Shown piece after piece: positions 1 to 8,075 of a stretch of DNA of 64,000 bases. Source of the stretch: Enterococcus mundtii (lineage in GTDB: Bacteria > Bacillota > Bacilli > Lactobacillales > Enterococcaceae). Made by a program: the position numbers and the translations under genes. The stretch covers positions 1,203,501-1,267,500 of the forward strand of contig NZ_CP025473.1 in NCBI RefSeq assembly GCF_003957375.1, written 5' to 3'. Position 1 is the stretch's first letter, and each line of letters starts with the position of its first letter. The notes below the pieces were generated by a model, which saw nothing but the letters and a program-made list of their open reading frames with translations, was not told where the DNA came from and did no database searches.

Positions 1-431
1 AAGTCATCGAAAATAAAGCTAACACTACCGGCTGAATGACCAGGTGTTGGAACGACTTCAAATGACATATTCCCAAGACGGTATTGTTTCATTTCAAATT
101 CATATTCCGCAGGAGAAACAATGATATTATCCATATCATCATGGCGACCAAGTCCTGAGAGATTCAAGATTGGATCTCCAAGCCATTCTTGTTCTATTGG
201 ACTGACATAGACAGGGATCTCATAGGTATTTCTCAACGCTTCGACAGCGCCAATGTGGTCGTAATGCGTATGCGTTAGTAAGATAGCGACAGGTTGTTGC
301 TGGATCTTCTTGATTTGTTCTTGGATCATTTCAGCGTCAGCTCCTGGATCAATGATCAGAAGCGCTTCGTCGTTGTAGACAAGGTAACAGTTTTCCTCGA
401 TTGTTCCAGTTTTTAATTGTAAAACATGCAT
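1..431 (-). CDS. MBL-fold metallo-hydrolase (glyoxalase II-like), C-terminus cut by window edge
   Basis: The reverse strand from 431 encodes a metallo-beta-lactamase-fold protein that runs off the left edge after about 143 residues. It begins MHVLQLKTGTIEENCYLV. The metal-binding THTHYDHIG motif lies near residue 58, and a later PTPGHSAGS segment supplies another conserved metal-ligand histidine. Short proteins of this type in Gram-positives hydrolyse thioesters such as S-lactoyl conjugates or act as general metallo-hydrolases; the exact substrate cannot be inferred. The start is set by GGAGG nine bases upstream of ATG. A second in-frame-looking ATG at 427 is in a different frame and was not used. 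Confidence 0.85.
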   Translation of the reverse strand, partial: MHVLQLKTGTIEENCYLVYNDEALLIIDPGADAEMIQEQIKKIQQQPVAILLTHTHYDHIGAVEALRNTYEIPVYVSPIEQEWLGDPILNLSGLGRHDDMDNIIVSPAEYEFEMKQYRLGNMSFEVVPTPGHSAGSVSFIFDD

Positions 432-665
432 AAAAGAAAACCTCCAACTTTTAAAAATTCTTTCTTCTATCGTTCGATATAAGTATAACGCAAATATGGA
501 TCAGAAACAAAAGTGTCTACTTTTATAACATCAGTTATCTGAATTGTCAGATTATATGAAAAGTGTTTAAAAATTTTAAACGGAAGAATAGAAAATTTTC
601 ATTGATTTTTCATTTACTCTTGTTACATTGAGTGTATCCAAAAATCCAAATTCTATATCCTATAT

Positions 666-698
666 CCCTGCTTATCCGAGCAGGGTGTTTTTGTTTTT
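666..698 (+). terminator. Orphan intrinsic terminator in the leader of the helicase gene
   Basis: CCCTGC (666-671) pairs with GCAGGG (680-685), followed by a T-rich tail. No gene precedes it on this strand, because the upstream gene is divergent. It therefore ends a leader or small RNA, or attenuates the helicase gene at 747. The rest of 432-746 is AT-rich and holds no gene I can support. Confidence 0.55.
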
Positions 699-746
699 TG
701 CGAAACGGTCTATTTTGCGGTACTCTAATACAAGAAGGAGGCGACC

Positions 747-3095
747 ATGGTGAAAAAATCTAAAATATCTGTCCGTCACTTAGTCGAGTTCATCTTGCGT
801 CGCGGAAGTATCGATAATCGAAAGAAAAGTAATCATACCGCCTTGGAAGGTGCAAAAATCCATCGCAAGCTCCAAAAAGAAGCAGGCGAAGAGTATCAAA
901 AAGAAGTGTTCTTACAAACCAGCGTACAGCTTGATCCTTATGAACTGATCGTTGAAGGACGAGCAGATGGTATCTTCAAAAAAGAGGGTGTGTACCACAT
1001 CGACGAAATTAAAACGTCGGAACCACGCTTTGAAGATTTAGAACCTGAACAAGTCGAATTGTTTTTTCATCAAGCAAGAGTGTACGCCTATATTTATAGT
1101 CAAGTAAACAACTTAGAGGAGATCAACCTCCAGCTAACCTATTATCAAACCACAGAAGAAGTGATCACACGGAAAGTGGAACATCAGACGAGAGAACAAC
1201 TGGAAGTGTTTTTTAAAAAACTGACCGAGGATTACCAAGAGTGGTTGATTTTTCAGGAAAATTGGCGCACGGTACGTAATGCCTCATTGATGGCACTAAA
1301 GTTTCCATACGAAGAGTATCGTAAAGGACAAAGGGAACTGGCAGTTGCTGCCTATAAAACGATCCGGACAAAACAAAAACTGTTCGCGGAAGCCCCCACT
1401 GGTACTGGAAAAACGATCTCTACATTATTCCCAGCCTTAAAGGCGATTGGAGAAGATGAAGGAGAACGTATTTTTTACCTAACCGCGAAAACTATTACGA
1501 GACAGGTGGCTGAAGATGCATTAGCAGCGTTAAAAGATGTTGGAGCTGAGACAAAAAGTGTGACCTTGACTGCGAAAGATAAGATTTGCTTCTTAGATGA
1601 GACAACGTGTAATCCGGACCAATGCCCTTATGCAAATGGCTATTATAATCGAATCAACGAGGGGTTATGGGATTTATTGAACCACGAAAACCAGATCACT
1701 CGTGAGGTGATTGAGAAATATGCGAAGAAACATACTTTATGTCCATTTGAACTCTCTTTAGATGTCAGCTTATGGTGTGACGTGATCATCGGAGATTACA
1801 ACTATCTTTTCGACCCAACGGTTTACTTGAGACGTTTTTTTGATGAAGAGAAAAATGAAGATCATCTTTTCTTGATCGATGAAGCACACAATTTAGTCAA
1901 TCGTTCAAGAGAAATGTATTCTGCTGAGTTATCTTATGGAAAAGCACGTAAAGTCTATGGAGAGATCCCGAAGGAATTTAAAAAACTACGTCGTCGATGG
2001 AATCGTCTTTTAAAAGCTTTTGATCAGATCCAAGAAATTGCTCTTGAAGAAGGGTGGAACTATCATCATCAAAAAGCCCCAGCAGATTCATTGATCAACG
2101 CAGGGTTTCAACTCGGCGAATTTATTCAAGAATGGTTGGCTGAATATCCTGAACATCCGATGCAAGAGCAAATTTTAGGATTTTATTTTGACTTGAATCA
2201 TTTTTTAAAAATCAGTGAATTCTATGACGATCACTATGAAACAACTGTAGAGAAAAGTTTCCATGATTTGATCGTGAAGCAATTTTGCATCGATCCTAGT
2301 TTATTTTTAGAACAATCGTTGAACAAAGGACGGAGTAGCCTTTTGTTTTCTGCGAGTTTTTCACCACTTTCTTATTATCAAGAAACAGTAGGGGGCAAAG
2401 AGAGTTTAGCGTATCGCTTACCTAGTCCATTCCCAATTGAGAATCAACAAGTACTTATAGCAAGTTATCTTGAAACGACGTATCGCAAAAGAGAGCAGAG
2501 TATGCCACGTTTAGTAGAAACGATTCAACGTTTCATTCAAGGGAAGACGGGCAATTATATGATTTTCTTTCCTTCCTATCAATATTTGGACCAAGTCGCC
2601 GAAGTGTTCAAAGAAACCTACCCTTCGACTCGCACACTTATCCAAGGAACCAAGTTGAATGAACAAGAACGAGAAGATTTCTTAGCAGAATTTATAGTCG
2701 AACCGCAAGAAACATTAGTAGGCTTTTGTGTACTTGGCGGCATTTTTTCAGAAGGAATCGATCTCCGCGGATCACGATTGATTGGTAGTATGATCGTTGG
2801 TGTGGGCTTACCACAAATGAATCATGAGCAAGAGTTGATCAAATCTTACTATGATGAAAAAGAACAGCTAGGTTTTGCTTATGCTTACCAGTTACCAGGA
2901 ATGAATAAAGTATTGCAAGCTGCTGGGCGAGTAATCAGAGATATGGAAGATCAAGGCATTGTGCTTTTAGCCGATCAACGCTTTGCTTCATCAAATTATC
3001 GTAAACTCTTCCCGCCACATTGGCACCAAGCAAAAGAAGTTCGAACAGTTGAGGCACTATCACAAACTATCCATCAGTTTTGGCAAGACCACTAA
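747..3095 (+). CDS. DinG/XPD-family ATP-dependent DNA helicase with N-terminal Cas4-like nuclease domain
   Basis: This 782-residue protein fuses two modules. Residues about 30-175 look like a PD-(D/E)XK nuclease of the Cas4/RecB type: GRADG with D74, then IDEIK with E87 and K89, then a Q-x3-YAY helix. Residues about 185-782 form a superfamily 2 helicase with Walker A APTGTGKT (216-223), DEAH (378-381) and QAAGRVIR near the C-terminus. Cysteines 281, 288, 293, 332 and 344 sit between Walker A and DEAH, where XPD/DinG enzymes bind a 4Fe-4S cluster. The likely role is 5'-3' unwinding of damaged or structured DNA. ATG follows AGGAGGCGACC. It is monocistronic, ending in a bidirectional terminator. 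Domain assignment is secure; the pathway is inferred. Confidence 0.88.
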   Translation: MVKKSKISVRHLVEFILRRGSIDNRKKSNHTALEGAKIHRKLQKEAGEEYQKEVFLQTSVQLDPYELIVEGRADGIFKKEGVYHIDEIKTSEPRFEDLEPEQVELFFHQARVYAYIYSQVNNLEEINLQLTYYQTTEEVITRKVEHQTREQLEVFFKKLTEDYQEWLIFQENWRTVRNASLMALKFPYEEYRKGQRELAVAAYKTIRTKQKLFAEAPTGTGKTISTLFPALKAIGEDEGERIFYLTAKTITRQVAEDALAALKDVGAETKSVTLTAKDKICFLDETTCNPDQCPYANGYYNRINEGLWDLLNHENQITREVIEKYAKKHTLCPFELSLDVSLWCDVIIGDYNYLFDPTVYLRRFFDEEKNEDHLFLIDEAHNLVNRSREMYSAELSYGKARKVYGEIPKEFKKLRRRWNRLLKAFDQIQEIALEEGWNYHHQKAPADSLINAGFQLGEFIQEWLAEYPEHPMQEQILGFYFDLNHFLKISEFYDDHYETTVEKSFHDLIVKQFCIDPSLFLEQSLNKGRSSLLFSASFSPLSYYQETVGGKESLAYRLPSPFPIENQQVLIASYLETTYRKREQSMPRLVETIQRFIQGKTGNYMIFFPSYQYLDQVAEVFKETYPSTRTLIQGTKLNEQEREDFLAEFIVEPQETLVGFCVLGGIFSEGIDLRGSRLIGSMIVGVGLPQMNHEQELIKSYYDEKEQLGFAYAYQLPGMNKVLQAAGRVIRDMEDQGIVLLADQRFASSNYRKLFPPHWHQAKEVRTVEALSQTIHQFWQDH

Positions 3096-3129
3096 AAAAG
3101 GACGAAGCAAAATGCTTGTCCTTTTTTAG
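3094..3129. terminator. Bidirectional terminator between helicase and yajQ genes
   Basis: AAAAAGGAC and GTCCTTTTTT arms enclose an AAGC/GCTT inner stem. T-runs occur on both strands and it serves the convergent genes ending at 3095 and 3154. Confidence 0.8.
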
Positions 3130-3153
3130 TGATATCTCAATAGTACCCATGAA

Positions 3154-3648
3154 CTAACGGTAGTTCGTAAATTGCAATTCGATCGGTAAGTCTAGTTTTC
3201 TTAAAAGTGCGATCACAGCTTGTAGATCATCGCGATTTTTACCAGTTACTCGGATCTGGTCTTCTTGGATCTGTGTTTTCACTTTTAGTTTTTCATTTTT
3301 GATCGCGGTCGTGATCTTCTTGCCATTATCGCGGTCGATTCCATTGACAAGATCAGCAGATTGGCGTGCTTTCCCACCTAAAGCGTGTTCCGTCTCAGAA
3401 AAGTGGATATTTTTGATTGGCACATTGCGTTTATTCAATTTTCCAAACAAAACATCTTTGATTTGTTCGATTTTAAATTCATCGTCACTTAGCACAACTA
3501 ATTTATTTGTATTCTCTAACTTGATCTCAACCGTTGAATCCTTGAAATCGAAACGGTTAGTTAATTCTTTCGTAGTTTGTTGGATTGCATTTTTTACTTC
3601 TTCAATAGATACTTCTGAAATGATATCAAAACTTGCATCTTTTGCCAT
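3154..3648 (-). CDS. yajQ: YajQ family cyclic-di-GMP/nucleotide-binding protein
   Basis: The 164-residue product starts [14 protein letters not shown] and matches the YajQ (UPF0234) family along its whole length, including the typical ending in ELQFTNYR. Family members bind nucleic acids or cyclic-di-GMP and have an RRM-like duplicated fold; the role in enterococci is undefined. The ATG at 3648 has GGAGG five bases upstream. An in-frame upstream ATG at 3666 overlaps that ribosome site and would add six residues not typical of the family. Confidence 0.9.
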   Translation of the reverse strand: MAKDASFDIISEVSIEEVKNAIQQTTKELTNRFDFKDSTVEIKLENTNKLVVLSDDEFKIEQIKDVLFGKLNKRNVPIKNIHFSETEHALGGKARQSADLVNGIDRDNGKKITTAIKNEKLKVKTQIQEDQIRVTGKNRDDLQAVIALLRKLDLPIELQFTNYR

Positions 3649-3809
3649 AATGTCCTCCTCGTTCATTCGGTTTTCTTTTATTGTAGCATAGGCTTATTTT
3701 TTTGTGACATCTTTACTAAAATTCTTCTCATTTAAGTAGTCACTATTTTATTTTCTGGAAGAAACTGTTATTCTTACATTTGGAATAAACTTGAAAAGGA
3801 GAGGTGCTT

Positions 3810-4751
3810 GTGAGCAGATTCATGACTGTCTATCAAAGAAACGAAAATCTTAAGAAAATAGTGGTTATCTTGATGACCGGTTTGACTGCAGCGGTGGCAT
3901 TGAATTATTTTTTGATTCCAGCCAACGTCTTTTCTGCCGGAATGAACGGGATCGCCCAAATCATTGCTTCACTATTATCTGAATGGGTCCATATAGATGT
4001 CGATACTGGAACGTTTATTTTTCTATTGAATATTCCTGTATTTATACTAGGCTTTTTAAAAGTCGGAAAACGCGCAACTGTACTTAGTTTCATCAACGTT
4101 GTTTGTGTGTCAGTCATGACGACAGTTTTACCGACAGGACAGGTAACAGATAATATACTGATGAATGCATTAGTCGGTGGTGTTTTACTTGGCGTCGGTG
4201 TCGGTATTTCTCTTAAAATGGGATTTACGACTGGGGGAATGGACATCATTTCATTGGTTCTTTCTCAAACGACAGGGAAAACCGTAGGAAACTATATGCT
4301 GATTTTAAATGGCATTATCGTCGTAGCAGCTGGCTTCCTCTTTAATTGGGAAAGTGCTTTGTATACAATCATCTCGATCTATGCAATGACTCAAGTCATC
4401 GATGCGATCCATACGAGTCACCAAAAAGTGACCGCCATGATTGTCACTGTGAAACCTGAAGAAGTGACTGCTGAAATTGCGCAACGTATGGTTCGGGGGA
4501 TGACTCTCTTACCTTCAGTTGGTGGCTATTCAAAACGTGAAGGAAAAATGATCATGATGGTCATCACACGTTACGAAATGTATGATCTTGATCAAATCGT
4601 CCATGAGATCGACGAAGATGCGTTCATCAATATTTTACCAACGCATTCTGTTTTTGGTCGCTTTGCCAATGAGAACGAACAAAAAATGTATCGTTCAACA
4701 GGGGTTCTTCCTGAAATCAAACATGCATCTAAAAAGGCAAAAAGCAAATAA
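3810..4751 (+). CDS. YitT family membrane protein
   Basis: A 313-residue protein with five or six hydrophobic segments in residues about 15-200, followed by a soluble DUF2179 domain (residues about 220-300, GMTLLPSVGGYSKREGKMI). This is the standard YitT-family architecture. Members are integral membrane proteins of uncertain function. GTG at 3810 is preferred because AAGGAG lies eight bases upstream; the in-frame GTG at 3804 lies within the ribosome site. It is a single-gene unit. Confidence 0.85.
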   Translation: MSRFMTVYQRNENLKKIVVILMTGLTAAVALNYFLIPANVFSAGMNGIAQIIASLLSEWVHIDVDTGTFIFLLNIPVFILGFLKVGKRATVLSFINVVCVSVMTTVLPTGQVTDNILMNALVGGVLLGVGVGISLKMGFTTGGMDIISLVLSQTTGKTVGNYMLILNGIIVVAAGFLFNWESALYTIISIYAMTQVIDAIHTSHQKVTAMIVTVKPEEVTAEIAQRMVRGMTLLPSVGGYSKREGKMIMMVITRYEMYDLDQIVHEIDEDAFINILPTHSVFGRFANENEQKMYRSTGVLPEIKHASKKAKSK

Positions 4752-4785
4752 AAAAGGGATAGACAAACAAATCTACCCCCTTGTT

Positions 4786-4922
4786 TGTCACCGTTGAACC
4801 GAATAACTGGTGGAAAAAGAAGTAACTTCTTAGGAACTAAGAGGATCTATAAAAAAATTTGAAAAACAATTTGCGTAGCTGTTACCTTAGTTCTTGAGGT
4901 GAAACATTACTGTCAAGACTTC
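4786..4922 (+). repeat. Enterococcal-type intergenic hairpin repeat, copy A
   Basis: This copy contains ACCGAATAA near its left end, an AAGTAAC block, an AATTTGAAAAACAATTT loop core flanked by diverged arms, and a CATTACTGTC right end. The same order of blocks is found at 42024-42180 and, inverted, at 63561-63712. The arms of this copy are more degenerate than those of the others. Confidence 0.6.
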
Positions 4923-4999
4923 GCTTGCCAAATGAATATTTACAAACCCCTTAAAAAAAGGTATGATAAACAAAAATTGTGAGAAGGAGAATCCGAAGA

Positions 5000-5338
5000 A
5001 TGAGTGAACAAAAATGGTCTGCTGAAGAAGTAGATGAAATCAAAGAGCGAATTCTCACCGCGTTAGAAATGGTGATTGACCCAGAACTAGGAATCGATAT
5101 CGTGAACCTAGGTTTGATCTATGAAATCGAATTTGACCCTGAAAATGGAGATACCGTTGTTAAAATGACTTTGACAACGATGGGCTGTCCGTTAGCTGAT
5201 ATCTTGACTGAATCGATCCATGATGCACTAAAAGAAGTGCCAGAAGTGTCGAAAGCAGAAGTCAAATTAGTCTGGTATCCCGCTTGGACGACCGATAAAA
5301 TGAGTCGTTATGCACGAATTGCGCTTGGGATTCGTTAA
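5000..5338 (+). CDS. MIP18/DUF59 family metal-sulfur cluster assembly factor
   Basis: The 112-residue protein has the MIP18 (DUF59) signature: DPELGIDIVNLGLIYE around residue 26 and TTMGCPLADIL around residue 60, the latter with the conserved cysteine. Relatives (SufT, PaaD-like, yeast Cia2) help assemble or deliver iron-sulfur clusters. The ATG at 5000 follows AGAAGGAG at ten bases; an upstream GTG at 4979 lacks its own ribosome site. It is followed by a hairpin terminator. Confidence 0.88.
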   Translation: MSEQKWSAEEVDEIKERILTALEMVIDPELGIDIVNLGLIYEIEFDPENGDTVVKMTLTTMGCPLADILTESIHDALKEVPEVSKAEVKLVWYPAWTTDKMSRYARIALGIR

Positions 5339-5354
5339 AAATAGATAAATACTG

Positions 5355-5400
5355 AACTCTTTTATTAACTTTTAGGAAAAGTTAATAGGAGAGTTTCTTA
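5355..5400 (+). terminator. Intrinsic terminator after the MIP18-family gene
   Basis: AACTC...ATTAACTTTT pairs with AAAAGTTAAT...GAGTT and ends in TTTCTTATT. Confidence 0.65.
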
Positions 5401-5568
5401 TTATGCAAAATTTTATGTCGATGATTGGCTAGAAGATAGGTTATTTTGTGAAAAAGAGAGTAGCTTTCACTTATTTCAACTTAAAATATCCCACTGCTAT
5501 TTAGCACGTCTGGTAGGGGATTTACTATGGAAGGGTCTCAGTGAATAAAGAGACTTAAACATGAAATA

Positions 5569-5596
5569 ACCAATTATCTTTGAAAAGATAATTGGT
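5569..5596 (-). terminator. Hairpin downstream of the nucleotidyltransferase-like pseudogene
   Basis: ACCAATTATCTT pairs with AAGATAATTGGT. On the reverse strand it is followed by TTATTTC. The remaining DNA from 5400 to 5568 holds no gene I can support. Confidence 0.5.
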
Positions 5597-5617
5597 TGAA
5601 GGCTTCAGAATTTCTCA

Positions 5618-6121
5618 TTACTTATTCTTATTCAAGTACTTTTCCAAATACTCGATCTTTGCTAGATCCTTATGATTATTTTTCTCTGCACGGTAACTAT
5701 CTTTAGCAGAACGTTGATAGACTTTCAAATATTGTTCCGCTGTAGGTAAGTAAAAGGAACAGTCGTCGATCCTGATTAGAGAGAGTTCATTAAGTGGAAT
5801 ACCTGCAAAGCCGAGAAGACTGTCCATACTGCCAAACTGGATGGTATAAGAATCTTTTGCAAATTCATGTTCGTGTAAATCAACTAGCTGGTAATTCAAC
5901 GTTTCCATAATTTTCATGATGCTTTGCCAATTGTGCAAGAGATCTTTATCGGGTGCCTCCCAACCCCGTGGATCGCCAGGAAGATGGATGTCAATGTCTC
6001 TTGGTTGCCAGTCGATATCTGTTAAGTAAGACAAGCCTAATGAACCTAGTAGTAGCGGAGTGATCTGTTGCCTGTTTAATTTTTACGTGATCAATAAAAA
6101 CTCTTTGAAATAAAGTTCCAT
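5618..6121 (-). pseudogene. Nucleotidyltransferase-like protein gene broken near its 5' end by two indels
   Basis: The reverse strand encodes 138 open residues (LTDIDWQPRDIDIHLPGDPRGWEAP... to SKDSYRAEKNNHKDLAKIEYLEKYL; here SAKDSYRAEK) that look like a nucleotidyltransferase-fold family of lactobacilli and enterococci. The true start appears to be ATG 6121, with AAAGGAG upstream. That frame reads MELYFKEFLLIT and stops at TAA 6085-6083. A second frame over about 6090-6045 reads DHVKIKQATDHSATT, after which the original frame resumes as LGSLGLS. Two indels that together restore frame explain this. The remaining open reading has only a TTG at 6034 without a good ribosome site. The family identification is from memory and moderate. 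Confidence 0.65.
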
Positions 6122-6198
6122 GGATTTTCTCCTTTTCTTTGGTTGCATTTATTGTAACAAAGTGGATGTCTAATTTTCCATTTCATCCTGAAAACAAA

Positions 6199-6233
6199 AC
6201 TAGATTCTCACAAAAGTGAATCTAGTTTTTTTA
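6199..6233. terminator. Terminator-like hairpin in the 6122-6370 intergenic region
   Basis: ACTAGATT(C)TCAC pairs with GTGAATCTAGT, followed by seven Ts. The flanking genes are divergent, so it does not follow any gene seen here. No other feature is evident between 6122 and 6370. Confidence 0.5.
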
Positions 6234-6370
6234 TTTCTTGTATTTAAGAAGTGAAGTTGGTGAGCAACTATAAATTTGACTATAGGAGTTGTAAAAATTG
6301 AGTGTGAATGGCTTAGTTTTCCTATTTTTGGTACACTTGATTTACTATCAATCAGAAAGTTGGTGACAGA

Positions 6371-6859
6371 TTGAACCTAGAAGCACAAAAATATTGGGAA
6401 AACTTTTGCTTAAAAAATGGTGTATCACAAGCGTCATTATATGAAATTTTTGCTTTTGGAAATACGAAAGAACACGCAGATGAATTAGCAGATTTGGTAT
6501 TGGAAGGGAAGAAAACAGGGACAAGCTCAGGGTATGAGCTTTACCAAATGGATAACGAACCATTACCTAAAGTTGGTGACTACTCCGTCGTTGTGAATAG
6601 CTCTAAAGTACCGATAGGCATTATCCAGACTGTCGAAGTGGCAATCTTACCTTGGAAAGAAATCACCGAAGAACTGGCAGCTACAGAAGGTGAAGGCGAC
6701 TTATCTCTTATGTATTGGCAAAAAGGACATTACAATTATTTCAAACCTTACTATGAAGAACATGGACTATTGCTCAATGAAGAAACAAAAATCGTCTTTG
6801 AACGATTCCAACTTGTTGATCGATATTTGCCGAAAAAAGAGGAGACTAATGCATATTGA
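6371..6859 (+). CDS. ASCH domain-containing protein
   Basis: The 162-residue protein has an ASCH (PUA-like) fold across most of its length. Visible landmarks are FGNTKEHADELADLVLEGKKTGTSS, the GDYSVVVNSSKVPIGIIQT strand pair and GDLSLMYWQKGHYNYF. ASCH proteins are predicted RNA-binding or nucleobase-hydrolysing proteins; some members cleave modified cytidines. Translation starts at TTG 6371 with only a weak upstream ribosome site. The stop overlaps the start of the next gene by 11 bases, implying coupled translation with the acetyltransferase. Confidence 0.8.
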   Translation: MNLEAQKYWENFCLKNGVSQASLYEIFAFGNTKEHADELADLVLEGKKTGTSSGYELYQMDNEPLPKVGDYSVVVNSSKVPIGIIQTVEVAILPWKEITEELAATEGEGDLSLMYWQKGHYNYFKPYYEEHGLLLNEETKIVFERFQLVDRYLPKKEETNAY

Positions 6860-7307
6860 TTTAGTAGAAGAAGCAATAGAAAAGAAAAAAATCGTCCAAG
6901 AAGTCTTGAATGATTTGCCAGAATGGTTTGGCTTGCCAGATTCGGCACAAGAATACATCGAGAACTGCCAAAAATATCCGTTGTGGGTCTTGCAAGAAAC
7001 AAATGAATCAATAGGGTTTATCAGTTTAAAAGAAACAAGTAAAGCCACCGGTGAGATCTATTGTATGGGGATAAAAAAAGCCTATCATCATCGAGGATTA
7101 GGTAAGCGATTACTAGGTGAACTAGAATCCTATGCAAGAGAACATTACCTATTTTTACAAGTGAAAACGGTCGCCGAAGGGCATTATGCTATCTATGATC
7201 AGACGATTGGATTCTATCGAAGGATGGGTTTTGTTGAGCTAGAAGTGTTCCCAACCTTATGGGATGAATGGAATCCATGTTTGGTAATGCTAAAAAGTCT
7301 TAACTAA
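6849..7307 (+). CDS. GNAT family N-acetyltransferase
   Basis: The 152-residue product shows the GNAT acetyl-CoA-binding motif A, MGIKKAYHHRGLGKRLLGELESYA (G-x-G/A pattern near residues 75-95), followed by FYRRMGFVELEVFPTLWDEWNPCLVM, the usual C-terminal motif B. The substrate is unknown. ATG 6849 lies inside the end of the ASCH gene with GGAG just upstream, so the two are a translationally coupled pair. Confidence 0.85.
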   Translation: MHIDLVEEAIEKKKIVQEVLNDLPEWFGLPDSAQEYIENCQKYPLWVLQETNESIGFISLKETSKATGEIYCMGIKKAYHHRGLGKRLLGELESYAREHYLFLQVKTVAEGHYAIYDQTIGFYRRMGFVELEVFPTLWDEWNPCLVMLKSLN

Positions 7308-7323
7308 AAAAGAAAGCGAAGAT

Positions 7324-7514
7324 GGTACTCTCGCACATGACAGTTGTCGTTCGTGGTCGTAAGTGTTCGACAGAAGTCTTTACGGAGATCTTTTGAAATC
7401 ACTCCGGACCAACTTCGTCTTCTAGACCTCAAAATTGAAGAAGGACGTTCGCGGGTAGCAGTAGACATCCATGCGGGGAATCTAAATGTTCGTTTGAAGA
7501 GGTATGAAGAATAA
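7324..7514 (+). pseudogene. Possible coding remnant, unrecognised
   Basis: Two adjoining frames read like protein. MTVVVRGRKCSTEVF (from about 7336) ends at TGA 7394-7396. The next frame carries FEITPDQLRLLDLKIEEGRS and then RVAVDIHAGNLNVRLKRYEE to TAA 7512. Codon composition looks coding, but there is no ribosome site and no long frame. A single-base frameshift near 7390 would join them. I do not recognise the family. Confidence 0.3.
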
Positions 7515-7538
7515 CTATAAGCTTTCAGGAGTAATGGG

Positions 7539-7985
7539 ATGATAAAAAAAATGAAGAAACTAGACCAAGAGATAATGGACCAGCTACTAACTATATGGTT
7601 AACGACCAATATCAGGACACATGATTTTATTGATGAGAAATATTGGTATGAGAAAAAAGCGTTGATGAAAAAAGAATTGCCAAAAGCAGAAATTTATTAT
7701 TGTGAGATGAACAGTCAGATTGTTGGTTTTATGGGAATCGTAGATGCATCTTATTTAGCTGGCATTTTTGTAGAGTCAACATATCAAAATAGAAAAATCG
7801 GACAAAAATTGATTAAAGCTGCTAAAAAAGAAAAAGAACGAATAAGCTTGCATGTTTATGGTAAGAATAAAGGAGCAATAAGATTCTACTTTAGAAATGA
7901 CTTTAGAAAAGTGGATGAACAAATGGATGAATCGACGGGTGAGAAAGAATACCTCATGTTGTGGGAAAGAAATAGACAGATTTAA
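7539..7985 (+). CDS. GNAT family N-acetyltransferase
   Basis: The 148-residue protein has a recognisable acetyl-CoA pocket at AGIFVESTYQNRKIGQKLIKAAKK (about residues 70-95) and the C-terminal LHVYGKNKGAIRFYFRNDFRKV segment of small GNAT enzymes. It resembles the YiaC/PhnO-size class. It is not a paralogue of the acetyltransferase at 6849. ATG follows AGGAG by seven bases. It lies downstream of an apparent coding remnant and upstream of a degenerate regulator gene. Confidence 0.82.
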   Translation: MIKKMKKLDQEIMDQLLTIWLTTNIRTHDFIDEKYWYEKKALMKKELPKAEIYYCEMNSQIVGFMGIVDASYLAGIFVESTYQNRKIGQKLIKAAKKEKERISLHVYGKNKGAIRFYFRNDFRKVDEQMDESTGEKEYLMLWERNRQI

Positions 7986-8075
7986 TCACTACAAACTATG
8001 AGCAGTCTACTTACGCCTAGCTGTAAAAAACAAGATCAATCTTTGAAGGTGGATTTTGTTTTTTCTATTGGATTA

